Source: Anaerolineae bacterium
GTDB taxonomy: Bacteria > Chloroflexota > Anaerolineae > Epilineales > JAHCIE01
Direction of reading: 5' to 3'
Assembly (NCBI GenBank): GCA_026129165.1
Contig: JAHCIP010000024.1
Span: forward strand, 1 to 35,162
Length of the DNA: 35,162 bases
The notes below the pieces were generated by a model that was not told where the DNA came from, did not search any database, and saw only the letters and a program-made list of their open reading frames with translations. Below, one piece after another: positions 25,424-33,033 of this stretch. Position numbers and translations under genes: made by a program. The first letter of the stretch is position 1; the number at the start of each line of letters is the position of its first letter.

Positions 25424-26589
25424 TGAATAGCGCCGAACAACTCCAGAGCCTCGGTCAGTCCATCTGGTATGATAACATCCAGCGCAGCTTGCTCACCAAT
25501 GGGGAACTGGCGGCGATGATTGGACGCCATGAGATTCGGGGGGTCACCTCCAACCCGACCATCTTCATGAACGCCATCACCAAGTCCAACGACTACGACG
25601 CTGGCCTGGCGCCGCTGGCCCACGCCGGGTGGAGCGCGGAGGACATCTTCTGGCAGTTAGCGGTCGAAGACATCCAGGCCGCCGCCGACCTGTTCCGTCC
25701 GCTGTATGAGGCCAGCGAGGGCGGCGATGGCTACGTCAGCCTGGAGGTCAACCCCTACCTGGCGCATGATACTGAGGGGACGCTGGCCGAGGCGAAGCGG
25801 CTCTGGCAGCGGGTCAACCGGCCGAATCTGATGGTCAAGATACCGGCCACAAAAGCCGGCATCCCGGCCATAGCCGAGGCCATTGCCGAGGGCCTCAATA
25901 TCAACGTCACGTTGATTTTTTCCCGCGAACGCTACGCCGAAGTCATGGACGCCTATCTGCGGGGGCTGGAGCAGCGCGTCGCCAAGGGCCAGCCCGTGAA
26001 CCGTATCGCCTCCGTGGCTTCCTTCTTCGTCTCACGGGTGGATAGCAAGGTGGACGGGCGGCTGCAGAAGCGGGTGGGTCAGGGCGGCGACCAGGCTGAG
26101 TTGGCGGCGCGCCTGCCAGGGAAGGCGGCCATCGCCAACGCTCGCCTCGCCTACGCCGATTTCCAGGCGGTGTTTGGGTCCGAGCGTTTCCAGGCCCTCG
26201 CCCGCCACGGCGCGCGGGTCCAGCGTCCGCTGTGGGCATCCACGGGTACCAAGAACCCGGCCTACAGCGATGTGCTATATGTCGAGCAGTTGATCGGGCC
26301 GCACACCGTCAACACCGTCCCACCCGCCACCCTCGCCGCCTTCCTCGATCATGGGCGCGTGCGGCTGAGCATCGAGGACGACCTGGCCGGGGCGCGGCAG
26401 GCGCTGGCCGACCTGGAGACGCTGGGCATCCACATGGCCGATGTGACCCGCGAGTTGGAAGACGAGGGCGTGGCCTCCTTTGCCGACGCCTTCACCAGCC
26501 TCCTCAAAGGCGTCGAGGAGCGTCGCGCGGCGCTGGTTGACCGTCTGGCCCCCGTCGCGAGCGGCATGACCCAGCCCGGCGGCGAGTGA
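25423..26589 (+). CDS. tal: Transaldolase
   Basis: A 388-residue aldolase-type TIM barrel that moves dihydroxyacetone units between sugar phosphates. K139 in [11 protein letters not shown] is the Schiff-base lysine; GVTSNPTIF (about 40-48) and NINVTLIFS (158-166) are the other family signatures. The length fits the longer transaldolase subfamily of Chloroflexota and Actinobacteria rather than the 220-residue type. The start codon overlaps the transketolase stop by one base (TGATG), so translation is coupled and the two enzymes are made together. A bidirectional hairpin follows at 26639. Confidence 0.95.
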   Translation: MNSAEQLQSLGQSIWYDNIQRSLLTNGELAAMIGRHEIRGVTSNPTIFMNAITKSNDYDAGLAPLAHAGWSAEDIFWQLAVEDIQAAADLFRPLYEASEGGDGYVSLEVNPYLAHDTEGTLAEAKRLWQRVNRPNLMVKIPATKAGIPAIAEAIAEGLNINVTLIFSRERYAEVMDAYLRGLEQRVAKGQPVNRIASVASFFVSRVDSKVDGRLQKRVGQGGDQAELAARLPGKAAIANARLAYADFQAVFGSERFQALARHGARVQRPLWASTGTKNPAYSDVLYVEQLIGPHTVNTVPPATLAAFLDHGRVRLSIEDDLAGARQALADLETLGIHMADVTRELEDEGVASFADAFTSLLKGVEERRAALVDRLAPVASGMTQPGGE

Positions 26590-26638
26590 ACTGAGGGTCT
26601 AATCGCCGCCGGGTCTCCCCTGAGCCGAGATGTAGAAA

Positions 26639-26679
26639 ACGACAGCCCTGGTAGGGGTGACCCCTACCAGGGCTGTCGT
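26639..26679. terminator. Terminator between the convergent transaldolase and protease genes
   Basis: A perfect 19-bp stem (26639-26657 with 26661-26679) around a 3-nt loop lies between two converging stop codons. On the minus strand GTTTTC follows the stem, so it should end the protease gene transcript; on the plus strand no T-run follows, but the strong stem may still stop transaldolase transcription. Confidence 0.85.
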
Positions 26680-26687
26680 GTGTGGGT

Positions 26688-29600
26688 CTAGCGACCCCGG
26701 TCGGCGTGGCGGATAAACGGCAGGAACAGGTAGTAGCGGTTCGGGCCAGTCGTCGGGGTCGGCGTGGGCGTCGGGGTCCGCGTCGGCTGCGGCGTGGCCG
26801 TCGCGGTCGGCGTCGGGTTGCGCGGCGTCGCCGTGGGCGTCGGGGTCGCCACCTGGCCGGCGGCGCGCGGGCGGACGGTGAAGTCACCGATGACCGAGGC
26901 ACGGCAGCTCGAGTTGGCCGGATCTGGGTTGAAGACGATGATCTTGAGCTTGCCCTCCGCCGCCAGCTCGTCGCGCTGCAGGGTGAACTTGATCTGGGTG
27001 TCGCTCACGAACGTGACTTCCTGAGGACCCGTGACATACGAGCCGGGCAGCGAGTTGACCTCGACCTTGGTGCGGTTGGTAAAGCCCGTGCCGTTGATCG
27101 TCACCTCCAGCGGGCTAGCGCCGGCGATGGCGCTCGACGGACTTACCTCGGTGACGGTGAGGTCGCTGGTAGACCCGTTGTTGAAGCGGGCCTGGACGCG
27201 CACATCGCGCTCGATGGTCAGCGAGGCTGGGTTGTCGCTCCCCGTCAGCCCCTTAATCCAGCCGGTGAACGTCCAACCGGGCTTCGCGTTGGCGGTGAAG
27301 GTCACTTCCGTGCCGGACGCGGCGAACACGGCAGAGGGACTGAATTGGACGGTACCGGCGCAGTCCTGCGGGTCATTGGGCAGCCCCTCAGCCACGATCT
27401 TGTACTTGGTTACGAAGCGGGCGGTATACGTCGCACTCGTCGCGCCGACGGTGATGGTGTGCGAACGAGGCTGGCCGTCGCTCCAACTCTGGAACTCGAA
27501 GCGCGTCGGCTCCTTGTCGTTAGGCTGGGGCGAGGTTACGTCCACGTCGTGCGTGCTGCCAGCCGTCCAGATGAAGCGGGCGGGCGGGAGTACGTCTTTG
27601 CCGTCTACCTTGATGCGAACCCCAAGGCTGGCTGGGTCGGCGTCAATCGTCGTCACCGGACTGGTGGTGAAGACGGCGCGGGCGTTGATGGAGCGCAGGA
27701 CATGCATGGGCTTCGGGTTGGCCCCCGTCGGGTCGTCCACATTCTCCCAGTAGGCGAACTGGTTGGCCCCATTGGGTGTAGCCTCAAAACTGACGGGCGA
27801 GTCGGCCAGCAGGTACAGCTTCTTCGGGTCAGCCCCCGGGTACGACTGGGGCAGCGGGCTGATGGTGATGCTGCCTGCGTTCTCCGGTTCGACCTCGGTC
27901 TCGACCGGGTACAGCGCCTTGAAGTCCGCGATGTAGATGGTCTGGCCGGGTAGGGTGCTGGGCGAGGTGCGGCTGCCGTCGCCCGCCGTCACGGTGATGG
28001 TCGTCTCCGGTGGGAAGGGGCCGGCCGGGTTCGTCTGGCTGCTCCAGCGGCCAAAGATGTAGTAGTTGTCATCCACCTTCTGGGCATCGGTCGCCACCTT
28101 CAGCGTGTGCCGTTCGCCGATGGCCCAGTCGAAGGTCTGCGGCGTGACGTAATCTACCTTATCCACCGTCACGCGCAGGCCGGGCGGGTTCGTCGTCACC
28201 ACAATCTGGCTGGCGGGCTTGCCGTACAGCCGCTTGAGCGAGTCGATGTCGCCGTCGGACAGGTACTTGCTGGCATTGCCCGGCAGGCCGATGTGGATGC
28301 CCGGCGGGATGGTCACGAAGGTCGGGAAGACGCCGGGGCGGCCGAAGCCGCGGCCATAGTGCATGACCGAGCCGTAGCCATACGGACCGAGGTCAATACC
28401 GCCGGAGTTGATCTCCCACTGGGTCAGGTCTTCCGCCGTCATGTTCTCCGGCTTGAGGGTAATGTACTTGTCGCGGTCGGTGCGGCTCTGCTCGTGCTCG
28501 ATGCCAGCCGCGTGGCCCATCTCGTGGACGATGGTGCCGACGCCGCAGCCCGGGTCGCCGTCAATGAACTGCTCGCCATCGCCCTTACCGACGAGCGAGG
28601 CGCAGTAGCCCGGCCCGCCGTCCAGCTTGAAGCTGACATAGTCCGTTTGAGTCGTGCGCGGAACCCAGCGCATGACCCCGTCCATCTGGTCGTTGAAGGC
28701 CTGCACCGCCTTCTCGATGGTCGGGCGGGAGGACGCGGGCGTGTTCGCGTGGATTTGATAGGGGATTGTCGCCACGCCGTTGACCTCAGGCCACAAGTTG
28801 GCGCGCGACCCCGTTCCGCTCGCACTCAGCTTGCCGTTGGCTGCGAGGCCGCCCGGCTCGTCGGGGATGCTGGCCGGGTTGCCCAGGTTGATATAGCCAC
28901 CGCCATGGCCCTCGAATAGCGCCTTGCCATTCACCACCTGGAACTCGACCTGGCGGCCGCCCACGTAGCCGTCCTGGCGCTCCCAGGCTGGCTCGGCCGA
29001 GGCATCGTAGTAGATGTTAATCTCTTCCGAGGTCTCGCCGCCCAGCGAGTCGTAGGCCGTGACGACAATGGTGTTGAGACCGGTCTCGAGATAGAGGCTC
29101 GGTATGGTCCAATGGCCGGCCGTCCCTTCGACGGCGCCGCTGGCGCGGTTACTCGTGTTCTGCCACTGCATATCCTCGACCTGGACAATGTCTGGCGAGG
29201 CCGAGGTGGTCGAGCCGCTGATGTCAATGAACCGCGTTGTGGTGATCGGCAGGTCATCGCCCCCTAGCGCGTTGACATGGATGGTGATCAACGTATCGGG
29301 CAGTACCCGCACCGTCACGCTGTCGCTGCCTTCCAGCCCCAGGCTGTTGCGACCCGTCAGCGTGATGTGATACGTTCCCTCGGCCAAGTCCTCCAGGACC
29401 AGGGTCTCCCCCGTGCCGAGCGGGCTGGGCGAACGGTCCGAACTCCACGTCAACGAGCTATCGGCGTCGAGCGGCCCTTCTTGCGGGTCCACGGCCCACC
29501 CGGTCAGGACGATTGGCTCGCCCACCTGGTAGGTGAACGGGGGGCGCTGCGCCGGCAGGGACAGGACATCGCCGGGGCCGCCGATCTCGTCCAGCCGCGA

Positions 29601-32318
29601 GTAGTCCAGGTTGTCTTCGTCAATGAACACACGCGGCGCTTTGGCCGGCACCGGGTTGCCGTCGCTCACCACGGACTCAGTATGCAGCCCGTCGGACGCG
29701 GTGATGCGGATGCGCGACTTCCCGTCGCCGTCGGGCGCGGCCAGGCTGCCCGGCAGGTCGTCAAAGTTTTGGGTCCACTCGGTCGTCGTCAGGCCGTCCG
29801 CCAGCACGGTCCAGTTGTCGCTGTCTTCCAGCGACGGCTCCGACGCATACTCGACCTGGTAGGTCAAAGGCGAGCCGTTGGCGCTCGTCGCCGTCCAGCG
29901 GATGGTGTGCGTCCCGGACAGGGAGACGCCAGCGGCTGGCTCCGTCAGATGGACAGTAATCGTGTTGGGAAGGACGGGGATGGTCCGCAGCACGGTCGTC
30001 CCGCTGATGATCTCCAGCGCGGTCACTGAGTCGGACAACGGTACGCTCTCGGCGAAGTAGCCCTCATTCCCCTCCGCCGCGCGATCGGCTACGTCGAAGT
30101 CCACGGCGATGGTCTGGACATAGAGCGTCTCCGACAGCGGCCCGATGGCCCGCACCGCCAGCCCGAATTCGTCCGGCTCGGCCGACGGCAGGCTCTCGGT
30201 CGTCTCGAAGGTCGAGGAGCTAAAGCTCACGAAGTGGCCGCCCCGGTCAATCACGCCTTCCAGCGCGATGGCGGTATACGTCATCACCGCGCTGGCGCTG
30301 ATGGACTGGGCGCGCTTGGCCGCGTTGCCCTCGGCCGGCGCCTGACGGTCGAACAGGTAGCGCCGCGTGTCGGGGTGGATCCAGCGCGGACCGTAGTTGC
30401 CCATGATGTTGAGGTGGCGCTCCTCCAGGAAGCTGCCCTCGCCCACATCGAACGGGTGCGCGCTGGTCGGGATCAGGACGCCATAGCCATAGGGCGGCCG
30501 CTGCTGGCCGTAGAAGCCCTCCGTCGTCGAATCGGTACACTGCACCGGCGGCGCGCCCGTCTTGTCCGGCTTGCCTAGATAGTTGGACGGCGGCGGGTTC
30601 GCCACACAGTTGAAGTGACCGCTGGGGTTGTTGCGTGGATAGGCGTCGTATTCGTCCCCCAGGCCGAGGGTATGCCCCAACTCGTGTACCACCACTTCGC
30701 CTGGCAGGGTGAGTACCAGGTTGTTGAAGGCTTCACCAGGGCTGAGCCGCTGCGAGGGTGGCTGGTCGCTGTCATCGGGGCGGATCCCGACGATGGTGTC
30801 GAAGCAGTTGTCGGGCTTGGCTGCCGCGCGTGTGTTGCACGCCTCGTCCTGCAGGGCGCCCAGCTTGGCATAGGCCTGCATGCGGCCCCGGAAGTTGGTC
30901 AGGTCATAGGCCGTCAGGTCCACCACACTGTCGCGGGTTTCCCACACGAAGTCATCCGGGGCGACCGGGAAGAGCTTGCGGAACAGCGGGCTGGCTTCGC
31001 GCCATTTGGGGTCGGTGACTTCTTTGACGTCGCCTCCATAGTTGACCCGCAGGGGGACGACCAGGACGCGGATGGGGCGGCGCGGGGCGAACTTGATGTT
31101 CGACAGCGTGGCGGTGGTCCCGTTGATGTTGGCGGTGAAGGTATACGTCCCCGCCGCCCAGTCGCCGCACGCGCCACGGTCCGCGCACATAAAGACGATG
31201 GACTCGCTCAGGCCGGCGCGCGCCTTGGGCGTGAGCGTGGCGACCTGATTGCCATCACGCTCGACCCGCACGGTCTGGGTCGCGTCGTTAACTTTGACCG
31301 GGTCCTTGAGATAGACGATGATGGCGGTGTCTTTGCCCGCTACGTAGCGGCCATAGGCCAGGCCAACATCCTGGTTGACCTCGATGAGGGGCAGGTCGCA
31401 CGAGCGCGTCTCGGTCGAGGTCGCGCCTGACCAGTCGGAGGTAAACTTGTCGTTGAACGACGCGACGCGGTAGTGGTAGGTCTTGCCGCACTCCGGTGGG
31501 TAGTCGGTAAAGGTAAGTTGCCCCTTCTTGGTCTGTCCGACCGTCGCCCAGTCGCCCGCTCCATCGGGCGAGCGTTCGATCTTGAAGCCGTTGATACTGC
31601 CCGTGCCGCTGAAGTCCCACGCGACGTTGACCGCCACCTGCTCGGTGTTGGCGGTGGCGCGGGGGTTGGTTGGGCTGGCGGGCGTGCCAATGGCGGCGAC
31701 CTCCACGTTGTCGATCTGGAAGATGTGGGGGCCGAGATAAGTCCAGTTGGTCTTGTGGACGAAGCGGATCTGAACGTCGGACTTTCCGGCCAGCTTGTCG
31801 GTCAGGTTGAGGCTCCAGTCGCCGGTGCGGCGCGGCCAGCCTCGCTCGGGGTCCGGCGTGTCGGGTGTCCAAATGGTCTCCCAGCTTGCCCCGCTATCCG
31901 TGCTGACATCAATCTTGAGCGTGTCCTGGGAGTAGGACGTGTAGTTGACGCTGAACCTGAAGGTTACATCGGTGGCGGCGCTGAGGTTCAAGACCGGCGT
32001 GCGTAACTCGCTGTCAATTTGAGCCGAGGCGGTTTGCGACGAGGTCTTGGACTGGTAGCTAAGGGCAAAGGCGCCTTCGCCCTTAGTCTGGTTGGGTTGG
32101 CCGATGGGGTTGTCGAATACCCAGCCGCCGGCCGTCGACTTGTTGTTGATGACGGTCCAGCCATCGGGCTTGCCCTGGCTAAACTCTTCGCGCGGCAAGT
32201 CATTGGGGATGGCTGTTCTCGACGCGGCGAAGGCCGTCGGCCAGAGGAGGGCGACGGCGAGGGACACGGTCAAGAGGGCGGTGACAGGGGCGAGGAACCG
32301 CCGAAACACCTGGTGCAT
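26688..32318 (-). CDS. Secreted protein with two metalloprotease domains (M64-like and astacin-like)
   Basis: A 1876-residue exported protein. The signal peptide ends near AFA (residues 1-31). Then come a jelly-roll-like domain (45-210), a fibronectin-III-like domain (215-305), and a first protease with HELGHTLGLGDEY (H545, E546, H549, D555) and possible Met-turn NIMGN (M639), resembling IgA-peptidase M64. Ig-like domains follow (780-1105), then an astacin-type domain with HEMGHAAGIEHEQSRTDRD (zinc ligands H1265, H1269, H1275; catalytic E1266) and Met-turn SVMHY (M1319, Y1321). After that are InlB/lectin-like repeats (1370-1715), an IPT/TIG domain (1720-1815), a Pro/Thr linker (1824-1858) and the tail YYLFLPFIRHADRGR. 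The start MHQVFRRF has AAGGAAGG 7 nt upstream. It is probably cell-surface attached and degrades or processes protein. The substrate is unknown. Confidence 0.92.
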   Translation of the reverse strand: MHQVFRRFLAPVTALLTVSLAVALLWPTAFAASRTAIPNDLPREEFSQGKPDGWTVINNKSTAGGWVFDNPIGQPNQTKGEGAFALSYQSKTSSQTASAQIDSELRTPVLNLSAATDVTFRFSVNYTSYSQDTLKIDVSTDSGASWETIWTPDTPDPERGWPRRTGDWSLNLTDKLAGKSDVQIRFVHKTNWTYLGPHIFQIDNVEVAAIGTPASPTNPRATANTEQVAVNVAWDFSGTGSINGFKIERSPDGAGDWATVGQTKKGQLTFTDYPPECGKTYHYRVASFNDKFTSDWSGATSTETRSCDLPLIEVNQDVGLAYGRYVAGKDTAIIVYLKDPVKVNDATQTVRVERDGNQVATLTPKARAGLSESIVFMCADRGACGDWAAGTYTFTANINGTTATLSNIKFAPRRPIRVLVVPLRVNYGGDVKEVTDPKWREASPLFRKLFPVAPDDFVWETRDSVVDLTAYDLTNFRGRMQAYAKLGALQDEACNTRAAAKPDNCFDTIVGIRPDDSDQPPSQRLSPGEAFNNLVLTLPGEVVVHELGHTLGLGDEYDAYPRNNPSGHFNCVANPPPSNYLGKPDKTGAPPVQCTDSTTEGFYGQQRPPYGYGVLIPTSAHPFDVGEGSFLEERHLNIMGNYGPRWIHPDTRRYLFDRQAPAEGNAAKRAQSISASAVMTYTAIALEGVIDRGGHFVSFSSSTFETTESLPSAEPDEFGLAVRAIGPLSETLYVQTIAVDFDVADRAAEGNEGYFAESVPLSDSVTALEIISGTTVLRTIPVLPNTITVHLTEPAAGVSLSGTHTIRWTATSANGSPLTYQVEYASEPSLEDSDNWTVLADGLTTTEWTQNFDDLPGSLAAPDGDGKSRIRITASDGLHTESVVSDGNPVPAKAPRVFIDEDNLDYSRLDEIGGPGDVLSLPAQRPPFTYQVGEPIVLTGWAVDPQEGPLDADSSLTWSSDRSPSPLGTGETLVLEDLAEGTYHITLTGRNSLGLEGSDSVTVRVLPDTLITIHVNALGGDDLPITTTRFIDISGSTTSASPDIVQVEDMQWQNTSNRASGAVEGTAGHWTIPSLYLETGLNTIVVTAYDSLGGETSEEINIYYDASAEPAWERQDGYVGGRQVEFQVVNGKALFEGHGGGYINLGNPASIPDEPGGLAANGKLSASGTGSRANLWPEVNGVATIPYQIHANTPASSRPTIEKAVQAFNDQMDGVMRWVPRTTQTDYVSFKLDGGPGYCASLVGKGDGEQFIDGDPGCGVGTIVHEMGHAAGIEHEQSRTDRDKYITLKPENMTAEDLTQWEINSGGIDLGPYGYGSVMHYGRGFGRPGVFPTFVTIPPGIHIGLPGNASKYLSDGDIDSLKRLYGKPASQIVVTTNPPGLRVTVDKVDYVTPQTFDWAIGERHTLKVATDAQKVDDNYYIFGRWSSQTNPAGPFPPETTITVTAGDGSRTSPSTLPGQTIYIADFKALYPVETEVEPENAGSITISPLPQSYPGADPKKLYLLADSPVSFEATPNGANQFAYWENVDDPTGANPKPMHVLRSINARAVFTTSPVTTIDADPASLGVRIKVDGKDVLPPARFIWTAGSTHDVDVTSPQPNDKEPTRFEFQSWSDGQPRSHTITVGATSATYTARFVTKYKIVAEGLPNDPQDCAGTVQFSPSAVFAASGTEVTFTANAKPGWTFTGWIKGLTGSDNPASLTIERDVRVQARFNNGSTSDLTVTEVSPSSAIAGASPLEVTINGTGFTNRTKVEVNSLPGSYVTGPQEVTFVSDTQIKFTLQRDELAAEGKLKIIVFNPDPANSSCRASVIGDFTVRPRAAGQVATPTPTATPRNPTPTATATPQPTRTPTPTPTPTTGPNRYYLFLPFIRHADRGR

Positions 32319-32410
32319 CTGTTTGCCTTCCTTGTGAGCAGATAGGGTTGTAGCGCGGAAACGGCGGGGCGGCAAGACGAAAGAGTTAAGCGTCCTCCTT
32401 TCTCATGCCA

Positions 32411-32506
32411 CCGACTGACGTCGGGGCTGATGGGCCTTGGGCCAACCGTCCGCCTGCGCGGACGGAGAGAGTCGCGCCCCTCAGACCCAGCTTCAGTCGG
32501 CGCGAC
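32411..32506 (-). other. Structured 5' leader of the dual-protease gene
   Basis: If transcription starts near 32525, the leader is about 207 nt and contains three perfect hairpins: 32471-32478 with 32499-32506 (8 bp), 32448-32453 with 32458-32463 (6 bp, 4-nt loop), and 32411-32415 with 32420-32424 (5 bp, 4-nt loop). I do not recognise a known riboswitch. The rest of the gap, 32319-32410, holds only the ribosome binding site. Confidence 0.4.
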
Positions 32507-32531
32507 ACGATCTATTGGGTGGGTGAGGACC

Positions 32532-32563
32532 AGTGTAGCGAACGGGCGTCAACACCGCGTCAA
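32532..32563 (-). promoter_or_regulatory. SARP-type promoter of the dual-protease gene
   Basis: Minus strand: TTGACGC (32557-32563), a 4-bp spacer, TTGACGC (32546-32552), 8 bp, then TACACT (32532-32537) as -10. The two heptamers are identical and the spacing equals that described for SARP activator sites. It starts 9 bp past the stop of the small upstream gene and points at the protease gene. The divergent SARP-type regulator at 33034 is the obvious candidate activator. Confidence 0.68.
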
Positions 32564-32572
32564 CAAAACGAC

Positions 32573-32776
32573 TCAGCCGTCTACCCAGTCCAAAGGCCCT
32601 TCGTCTTCGGGGAACTGGTTGGTCAGAAACACGAGCAGGCTTTCGAGGCTGGTGAAGACCTGCGTCTCGCCGGTGGCCGTACTGTGCAAGGAGGCGCGCC
32701 AGACCAGGCGCCCAGCGACACGCTCTTGCCACAGCCGCATGAGGAACGATTGGTAGCCCGACTTGCGTAGCAGCAT
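32573..32776 (-). CDS. Small conserved protein of unknown function
   Basis: A 67-residue protein if started at ATG 32776, which has AGAGGGGG just upstream. The alternative ATG at 32851 gives 92 residues and would coincide with the predicted transcription start (leaderless). The core YQSFLMRLWQERVAG followed by WRASLHSTATGE and FTSLESLLVFL resembles a family of short proteins that I recall as frequent in Chloroflexota, often next to SARP-type regulators; their function is unknown. No signal peptide or membrane helix. It is transcribed from a SARP-type promoter, and its stop lies just before a second such promoter serving the protease gene. Confidence 0.7.
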   Translation of the reverse strand: MLLRKSGYQSFLMRLWQERVAGRLVWRASLHSTATGETQVFTSLESLLVFLTNQFPEDEGPLDWVDG

Positions 32777-32857
32777 GACCCCCTCTGGGTCGTAGAGGCG
32801 AGTGTGGCTCGGCCCTACCGAAGCGTGTCTGCGAGGTTCCGCGAAACTCATGCGGCC

Positions 32858-32889
32858 AGTATAGACGACGACCGTCAACAAGGCGTCAA
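32858..32889 (-). promoter_or_regulatory. SARP-type promoter of the small gene
   Basis: Minus strand: TTGACGC (32883-32889), spacer CTTG, TTGACGG (32872-32878), exactly 8 bp, then TATACT (32858-32863), a strong -10. The heptamers match those at 32546-32563. The site is divergent from the SARP-type regulator gene, whose promoter is about 60 bp away. Confidence 0.72.
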
Positions 32890-32910
32890 CAAAGCGGGCG
32901 CCTCAAAGAT

Positions 32911-32935
32911 GTGACAGATTTTGGAAACCTGTCAC
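32911..32935. repeat. Short imperfect palindrome upstream of the SARP-type gene
   Basis: GTGACAGATTT and AAACCTGTCAC face each other at 32911-32935 with one mismatch. It resembles short interspersed palindromes of Chloroflexota genomes and the one at 16445-16481 in layout. It sits between two divergent promoters, so a regulatory role is possible. Confidence 0.5.
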
Positions 32936-32948
32936 GTCTGCGGCTGGC

Positions 32949-32977
32949 TTGTTACGCCGGGCGATTGCGGGTATAAT
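32949..32977 (+). promoter_or_regulatory. Promoter of the SARP-type regulator gene
   Basis: TTGTTA (32949-32954), 17 bp, TATAAT (32972-32977). The -10 is perfect. Transcription would begin near 32984, about 50 nt before the TTG start codon. No heptamer repeat is seen here, so the gene does not appear to activate itself through that motif. Confidence 0.7.
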
Positions 32978-33033
32978 CACTGCGCTTGGCTGTGGGAAAC
33001 CTGGATTTGTTTCCAAAGGGGGGTAGAGCAGCC

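Noticed and set aside
26682..27953. Plus-strand open frame of 423 codons opposite the end of the protease gene
   Set aside because: Its start lies in the complement of the Pro/Thr linker, giving Gly/Arg/Val repeats; a shadow of the real gene.
26688..32318. Two separate protease genes fused by misreading
   Set aside because: One frame is open throughout, with a single signal peptide and continuous Ig-type modules between the two protease domains.
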